Source: Sinotaia quadrata
Taxonomy: Eukaryota; Mollusca; Gastropoda; Architaenioglossa; Viviparidae
Assembly (NCBI GenBank): GCA_028829895.1
Contig: CM054181.1
Span: forward strand, 12,097,501-12,161,500
DNA: 64,000 nt
Direction: 5' to 3'
Shown: piece after piece, positions 58,106 through 64,000 of the stretch
Numbering within the stretch: the stretch's first letter is position 1
Layout: each line of letters starts with the position of its first letter
The notes under the pieces: generated by a model
What the model was told of the DNA's origin: nothing
Databases searched by the model: none
The model's input: only the letters and a program-made list of their open reading frames with translations
Program-made: the position numbers and the translations under genes

Positions 58106-59218
58106 TCTAGTATGAGTACCAGACAGGGATTAAGAATTATGATTGAAAGGATAATGCTATCATAGTTCCTCTGTCTAGGTAGAAGGAACAATCCCAGATG
58201 TAGGTGAAGTCGTCCAGCTAACAAAATGGAACTTAATTAGACTTAGTGATGCTGAATGAAACCTATTTTTATGTAGTTAGCACACATATATAGTTAACAA
58301 TTATAGCTAAAATATAGCTAATATACAGAAGGTTAACACACATTTGGTTAACATATACATAGATCGTGGTCACGGGCACAGGAAAGGAAAATTAAGCCCT
58401 CTATTCACTTAGAACACAAGTTTGCTGGAACTTTAGAGAGAACAATGGCAGCCTGCTAATGCATTGAAGAAGCTGGAACTGGTTTATTTACTGAAGTCTT
58501 AGTTCAATTTCTAGGCCGTTTTCACAACAAAGTCACGAGTAATACATAAGCTCAAGTATATACCATGCTGTTTTCCTGTAAGGAATGTGGGATGTGCATT
58601 GTGACTGCAAGGTAACAAGGCCAAATCTGCTCTTCAGTGACACATGGACAGGAACATGAAAGTTGTCACAACCCCCTTCTCTTTCTGGCGTAAGGGAATG
58701 TGGAAGTTGACTTTGTCGGCAGAAACATAGGATCTGTGTTGATGTTTACTACAGGAATCCATGCACAGATACACCATGAATGTATGTCTGACTCTTTAAT
58801 CTTTATTCTGTATTCAAGGGTTATGTTTTGCTGACATGTTTGTATGTGTGAGTGCACGTGGAGATGGTAACGTGTATGGACAGTACAAAATGATACTACA
58901 TAAAAAAAAAAACAAGACAAGACAATACCACACACACCCTTTCAAAATATAATTAAAAAAAAAAACAAGTTGGAAAAGTTATGATTTAGGTTTATTAACC
59001 TATGAACTTTCTCTTTTACACAAATTAAGATGATAGTGTATTCAAAATAAGATGGCAATATAATCATAAGTTGTTAATTAATTTATATATGAACTGAAAT
59101 ACAATCTGAGCTTGAATGACAGTACTTAGATGTAAAAGCAATTATTGTAATGACATCATTCATTTTCAACATTTAATATTTTACTAAATGCACACATTTC
59201 TTTATATTCATTATGAAT
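58106..59218. other. Unique DNA
   Basis: An 89-codon minus frame (58666-58935) is unrecognised. A-rich runs at 58900-58966. No gene called. Confidence 0.4.
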
Positions 59219-59582
59219 TTGTATGTGTAGATATGTGTATGCATGTTTGTATCTGTGTATACATGTGTGTCTGTCTGCATGTATATGTCTCTGTGTAATT
59301 TTGTGTTTGTGCTTGTATATGTGTGTTTCTGTGAGTGTATGCGTGTCTGTGTGTGCATGTGTGTCTGAGTGTGGGTGTATGTGTGTTTCTGTGAGTGTAT
59401 GCGTGTCTGTGTGAGTGCATGTGTGTGTGTCTGTGTGTGCATTTGTGTCTGAGTGGTTTCTGTGAGTGTATGCGTGTCTGTGTGTGCATGTGTGTTTCTG
59501 AATGGTTTCTGTGTCTGTGTGTATCTGATGTGTCTATGTGTGCATGTGTGTCTGAGTGTGGGTGTAAGTGTGGGAGGAAGTA
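59219..59582. repeat. GT-rich tract with ~56-60-bp higher-order pattern
   Basis: GTTTCTGTGAGTGTATGCGT and GTGTGTGCATGTGTGTCTGA recur several times. Long frames on both strands are artefacts. Confidence 0.93.
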
Positions 59583-59836
59583 ATTCAGTTGTCAGCACGA
59601 CATATTGCGCGCATGCACTCATGCTTTTTCTATTTGTTTTAATGACAATATATTTAAAATCGAAACCTTTTCTATACATAACTGATCTATTGATGAAAGA
59701 GCGACAGCTTAATATTGCTCCGATTTTTAAATAGCATACCTAACAATCGCATTGTTCATTCATATATATTTTTTCTTTGTTTCTAAATGCTCCAATACTA
59801 GCAAAATGACGTCACTTTTCGTTAATCCGTCACCTA
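59583..59836. other. Unique spacer
   Basis: No feature seen. Confidence 0.4.
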
Positions 59837-59837
59837 C

Positions 59838-59853
59838 TCTTTCTGTTAGTAAT

Positions 59854-59888
<35 letters not shown>

Positions 59889-59890
59889 GT
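59838..59890. repeat. (GATA)n microsatellite
   Basis: About 12 uninterrupted GATA units. Confidence 0.98.
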
Positions 59891-60239
59891 TATATATGTG
59901 TGACTAATGTTTCCTACAGGACCCGCTTCATTACTTAACTCTGCTTTGGCTATGGACTCAGATTAATTGAGTTTTGGTGTACAGCAGACGGAAGTTGTCT
60001 GCTGCCGACAGGCACTGCGTCTGAAGCTAGCGCGTGCTGGCCATATAATCATCGCCGCAGCTTGCCTCCATTGCAAACATCCTCTGTAGTCGCTCTAGGG
60101 TCAGCGGATGTCTTCAGGGGCGATAACACTCAGGAAGACCTTGGAATCAAAGGAAACCAGCTTTAGATTCAGTACATTTGCTTGACCAGTGAGAGAAAAG
60201 ATGTTTGAAGATTTGTTTTTAAATTTCCCGACATAGTGA
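59891..60239. other. Unique, GC-richer DNA
   Basis: Includes a short hairpin CAGCAGAC / GTCTGCTG at about 59982-60004. No gene recognised. Confidence 0.4.
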
Positions 60240-60345
60240 ATCTCCCGTCTCTCTTTCTCACTTTCTCCTTCCCTCTCTCTCCTCCTCCCCTCCCCATCTC
60301 TCCCCCTCCCTCCCTCTCTCTCTATTTCTCCCTCTCTGTCCATTT
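60240..60345. repeat. CT-rich low-complexity tract
   Basis: TCTC/CCCTCC polypyrimidine run. Confidence 0.93.
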
Positions 60346-60359
60346 CACTTTACGGCGTA

Positions 60360-60930
60360 TACTAATTAATGCTTTGGGTAAAATGGTACACTTGTCTTTA
60401 TTCACTGTAATGCAGAAAGTATTTTACGTTGGCATAAAATGATTCATTTTGTCGTGTCTTTTTTTTTACAGTACTGTAGAAAGTATTAATGCTCTGTGTT
60501 ACAACGGTACACTTGTGTCTTGTCCATTTCATAGCATTAAATAAAGTATTAATGTTTAAACTTCAACCGTTTTACAGTTGTCATGCCCATTTAATTATAC
60601 CATAGTTAATTGATGCACAGTGTTATAGAGTAATATAGCTATTTAATTATTGCAAAGCAGTACACTAATATAGTTGTTTGTGTTCATTTAACTCTACTAT
60701 AGTTAATTATTGCACAGCAGTAGACTAATATAGTTGTTTGTGTTCATTTAACTCTACTATAGTTAATTATTGCACAGCAGTAGACTAATATAGTTGTTTG
60801 TGTTCATTTAACTCTACTATAGTTAATTATTGCACAGCAGTAGACTAATATAGTCATCGTGTCCATTTCTGTTCAAAGAAAATGTTATTGTTCAGCATGA
60901 TGTCTATTTCACTGTGCCACAGAATTAAGG
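60360..60930. repeat. 60-bp minisatellite with homogeneous core and eroded flanks
   Basis: AGTTAATTATTGCACAGCAG at exact 60-bp spacing in 60640-60860. Left (60360-60620) and right (60860-60930) copies are recognisable but diverged and of unequal length. Confidence 0.93.
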
Positions 60931-61259
60931 TTCTTTGGTACTGTAGTAATGTTTGTCCTATATATGTGTGCATTACAAATCACATTCTTACTTTTCTGTT
61001 ATACAAGGGCATTTGCCAAGTGTTCTTCGATATATCTTCTTTTTTCTGTATCTGTGTATCATTTGTGTACAACTATATACAACAGATTATGTTGGATTTT
61101 TAAATACAGTGTATAGTATTAACTAAGTATGATGATTGATTAGACAACACTTTCTTCTCATGATCCACTCTTCTATAATATTTCTATCACTACTATATTT
61201 TCACACCGGTATTATAACAGTTGTGGTTATGAGCTCTATAACAAGGTCGTTCTCTAACT
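60931..61259. other. Unique AT-rich DNA
   Basis: No feature seen. Confidence 0.5.
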
Positions 61260-61862
61260 AAATCCTAATATTACAGTATGTTTTTTCCCCAAACACACAC
61301 TATATATTGCAGTAAGATATTTCTAATATCAAGCCACACGATACAGTATGATATTCCCCAAACACACTCCACATATTACGGTACGTTATTCCTAATATAA
61401 AGCCACATATTACAGTATGTTATTTCCAAACCCAAACACACTCTTATGTTTTCCATAAAATCTACTCTACACATTGCAGTACGTTATTCCTAATATCAAG
61501 CCTCATATTACAGTAGGTTTTCCCCAAAACCCACTCTACACATTGCAGTACGTTTTTCTTATGTTCAAGCCACATATTAAGGTATGTTATTTACAAACCC
61601 ACTCTACACATTGCAGTACGTTATTCCTATGTTCAAGCCACATATTAAGGTATGCTCTTTACAAACCCACTCTAGATATTGCAATACGTTAATCCTAATA
61701 TCAAACCACATATTACAGTACGTTAATCCTAATATCAAGCCACATATTACAGTACGTTAATCCTAATATCAAGCCACATATTACAGTATGCTATTTCTTA
61801 AGCCACTCTACATATTGCAGTATGTTGTTCCTTGTCACAATCCACATTTTCAAAGTAGGTTA
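61260..61862. repeat. ~35/70-bp minisatellite, about 15 copies
   Basis: CCACATATTACAGTACGTTA, then TTCCTAATATCAAG, alternates with CCACTCTACACATTGCAGTA in the middle, making a dimer. The right part is simple 34-bp copies. Confidence 0.9.
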
Positions 61863-62173
61863 TTCGCAGTCTCGCACTACAACATTAATTAAAGGAGACG
61901 TTTCCTAATGTTAAACCGCATATTTAAGAACATTTTTGCTACTTATTTTTATTTCAAATTAAAATATTTTATTCCATAGTCTTAATCCCCATGCTTAAGT
62001 GAATTCTTACTAATCTTAATTCACAAACGAATTATTCATAATGTTATCCTGCAAATTAAAATAAAATATTTTATTCGCTGGCGTCATTTTTCATTAACAG
62101 ACTTTTGTGTATTTAACAGCTGTTACTACCACGAAAAATAAAATCAATTTTGAAAGTATCTCCATTCCATTGT
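61863..62173. other. Unique AT-rich DNA
   Basis: No feature seen. Confidence 0.5.
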
Positions 62174-62400
62174 ATACTGGAGATCTCGGTGTTTGTTGGA
62201 TATAGAGCTAACCTTGAACTATAAAATCGTGGATTCGAGTCCACTCGTAGATTTTTATTCATCGGCCCTCACCATTTTCCAGATTCATTAACTTTGAGCT
62301 TAATGGCCATTACTATAAGTGCCTAGAGCTCGTTAAAGAATTAGGCACAAGTAATTATTGATTATAATGATAATTATTATTACTCTGCGTGCATGCGTTA
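62174..62400 (+). mobile_element. tRNA-derived SINE-like sequence
   Basis: GGATTCGAGTCCAC (62231-62244) is a near-consensus RNA polymerase III B box with a GTGG/CCAC stem. About 45 bp upstream, ATCTCGGTG..TTGGATATAGAGC resembles a stretched A box and D arm, and TTGAACTATAAAATCGTGG fits a decayed anticodon arm. An unrelated body of about 100 bp follows (GGCCCTCACC...GTGCCTAGAGCTCG...GGCAC), ending in an ATT/GT-rich tail. The parent tRNA is uncertain (Lys- or Thr-like). An isolated tRNA pseudogene is the alternative. Confidence 0.45.
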
Positions 62401-62401
62401 G

Positions 62402-62441
62402 GTGTGTGTGTGTGTGTGTGTGTGAGTGTGTGTGTGTGTGT

Positions 62442-62511
<70 letters not shown>

Positions 62512-62512
62512 G
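62402..62512. repeat. (GT)n microsatellite
   Basis: About 110 bp of GT with GAGT and TATG interruptions, at the 3' end of the SINE-like body. Confidence 0.98.
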
Positions 62513-62597
62513 CGTGTGTGTGTTATACTGGAGGAACAGTGTTTTTTTATAGTCACAGACTAGATGTGATCTGTTGGAAATGCTTTCTCGATCACCG

Positions 62598-63232
62598 ATT
62601 TACTGGAGTAGACAAGACAATATTTACAACACTCCCTGGAGTAGACAAGACAATACTAACAACACTTACTGGAGTAGACAAGACAATACTAACAACACTT
62701 ACTGGAGTAGACAAGACAATACTAACAACACTCCCTGTAGTAGACAAGACAATATTTACAACACTCCCTGGAGTAGACAAGACAATATTTACAACACTCC
62801 CTGGAGTAGACAAGACAATACTAACAACACTTACTGGAGTAGACAAGACAATACTAACAACACTCCCTGGAGTAGACAAGACAATATTTACAACACTCCC
62901 TGGAGTAGACAAGACAATACTAACAACACTTACTGGAGTAGACAAGACAATACTAACAACACTCCCTGGAGTAGACAAGACAATACTAACAACACTCCCT
63001 GGAGTAGACAGGACAATACTAGCAACACTTACTGGAGTAGACAAGACAATACTAGCAACACTTACTGGAGTAGACAGGACAATACTAACAACACTTACTG
63101 GAGTAGACAAGACAATACTAACAACACTTACTGGAGTAGACAGGACAATACTAACAACACTTACTGGAGTAGACAAGACAATACTAACAACACTTGCTGG
63201 AGTGGACAAGACAATACCAAAAACACTTGCTC
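62598..63232. repeat. 33-bp minisatellite, about 19 copies
   Basis: GGAGTAGACAAGACAATACT, then AACAACACTTACT, exactly 33 bp. The main variants are ATTTACA for CTAACA and CCCTG for TTACTG. Length divisible by 3 keeps two plus frames (261 and 224 codons) and one minus frame (205 codons) open at once, the mark of an artefact rather than a protein. Confidence 0.98.
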
Positions 63233-63540
63233 TGAAAATTTGGTGTAACGTTTACAATCGACTGAGCTGTTCCACAACCAATGTACTAAATATAATCAAA
63301 TGATAAACGTCATGAAATGAGCAAAGACAAGGATTGTATCAGCAAATCCGAGAATGGGTAAAAGACAAGTAAACCTCACGTGCAGACATGCAGATTGGTG
63401 AAAGAGATAAATGGATAGATGAACAGACGGGATGTTCCCAAACTCAAATATATACAATAACTATTCGACAACATTTAGATAGCGAAATTATTCTCTCCCC
63501 TGACTGATGTCAGATTCAATTAACAGACCTCTTCATCGTC
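63233..63540. other. Unique spacer
   Basis: No feature seen. Confidence 0.4.
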
Positions 63541-64000
63541 TCCTGGAAGCGGATACCCGGAATAAAAAGATAAAAAAACCCGGTGGTTCGAGTGTTTCTT
63601 TGAGAGAACGGTGCGGTGCTGTGTATCGTATCTAGCATTTGTAAGGCGACCACCTTGACCGCACACTACCAATTTCGTTATCGTCCGTTAAATTTTGCAC
63701 CAATCACGTCCTCCTAGTGACGAAAGTGAATTATAACCAAACTGAAAAACGTTGTCGGAATCGTTAATTTAACCTAAGTCTCGGTTTGCAGGACTCACCG
63801 AGACCCACTAGGGCCTCCAGTCTCTCGTGCCGAGACAATGTGTGCAAATTGGGCTGCAACGTTTGACAAGATATTCTTCCTTCCCAGGAGTTGTGGACGG
63901 CGGGACTGTGCTGGAGTTGTTTCTTATTCGTTTGCCGACATACGTGTCCACAGGGACTGTATCTAGAGTGGAAGGGTTGGGCAGACTCGGGCTTAGGCAA
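63541..64000. other. GC/CpG-rich right edge with open frames on both strands
   Basis: About 28 CpG in 460 bp. A minus frame (63764-64000) is open for 78 codons to the window edge; its product is rich in His, Gln, Ser, Arg and Leu and unrecognised. A plus frame is open for about 60 codons (about 63774-63968) just after an acceptor-like GGTTTGCAG (63783-63791), with a Cys-rich product ending before the edge. They cannot both be coding. This may be the edge of an exon, a promoter-like island or a transposon that continues to the right. Confidence 0.3.

Noticed and set aside
59173..59734. Cys/Val-rich and Thr/His-rich proteins from GT/CA tracts
   Set aside because: Typical translation of GT/CA repeats, open on both strands.
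63575..63600. tRNA or SINE, from GGTGGTTCGAGTG
   Set aside because: The B-box half is plausible but there is no pairing T stem and no A box within range.

Overview
This window reads as non-coding DNA from an animal nuclear genome. No gene, operon, rRNA or intact tRNA could be supported. Clues to a metazoan are TTAGGG repeats, (GATA)n, (CA)n and (GA)n microsatellites, a tRNA-derived SINE-like sequence, a Tigger/pogo-type transposon end, and CpG-rich islands in an otherwise AT-rich, CpG-poor background. A lophotrochozoan, probably a mollusc, is my best guess, but that is an inference from overall texture and not from any diagnostic gene.

The dominant feature is an extreme density of minisatellites. 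More than fifty separate tandem arrays, most unrelated in sequence, have units of 13 to about 100 bp and 2 to about 30 copies. By eye they cover roughly a third of the window. Almost every long open frame lies in one of them, because units of 24, 33, 36, 42 or 45 bp (multiples of 3), or stop-free units of 13 or 26 bp, stay open automatically. These frames are not annotated as genes.

Layout. 0-9.2 kb: (AAAG)n, 81-bp, 42-bp, 46/92-bp and 30-bp arrays, then a long purine tract. 9.3-9.6 kb: CpG-rich island. 9.8-20.9 kb: arrays of 51, 27, 16, 68, 45, 22, 45, 71, 13, 42 and 36 bp. 20.9-25 kb: mostly unique AT-rich DNA with (TATC)n. 25.2-26.4 kb: two arrays containing internally inverted units. 26.4-31.2 kb: unique DNA, copy 1 of a dispersed repeat family, a 70-bp array and a possible coding remnant. 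31.3-36.5 kb: three 26-bp arrays and a packed series of others. 37.1-37.5 kb: second CpG-rich island. 38.2-42.5 kb: partial copy 4 of the dispersed family, then 59-, 51-, 43-, 36- and 31-bp arrays. 43-45.7 kb: an unexplained 121-codon frame and a GC-rich segment. 45.7-52.4 kb: continuous arrays and a possible decayed pogo-type transposase. 53.4-55.5 kb: copies 2 and 3 of the dispersed family. 56.7-57.5 kb: a 22-bp array interrupted by a 227-bp element with inverted ends, a 9-bp target duplication and a TTAGGG core. 57.9-64 kb: a Tigger-like end, more arrays, the SINE-like sequence, a 33-bp array and a GC-rich right edge.

No genes act together here. The main biological content is how tandem arrays arise: several arrays can be traced to a single-copy precursor or a larger parent unit nearby, and copies of one dispersed family each carry or abut a different array.
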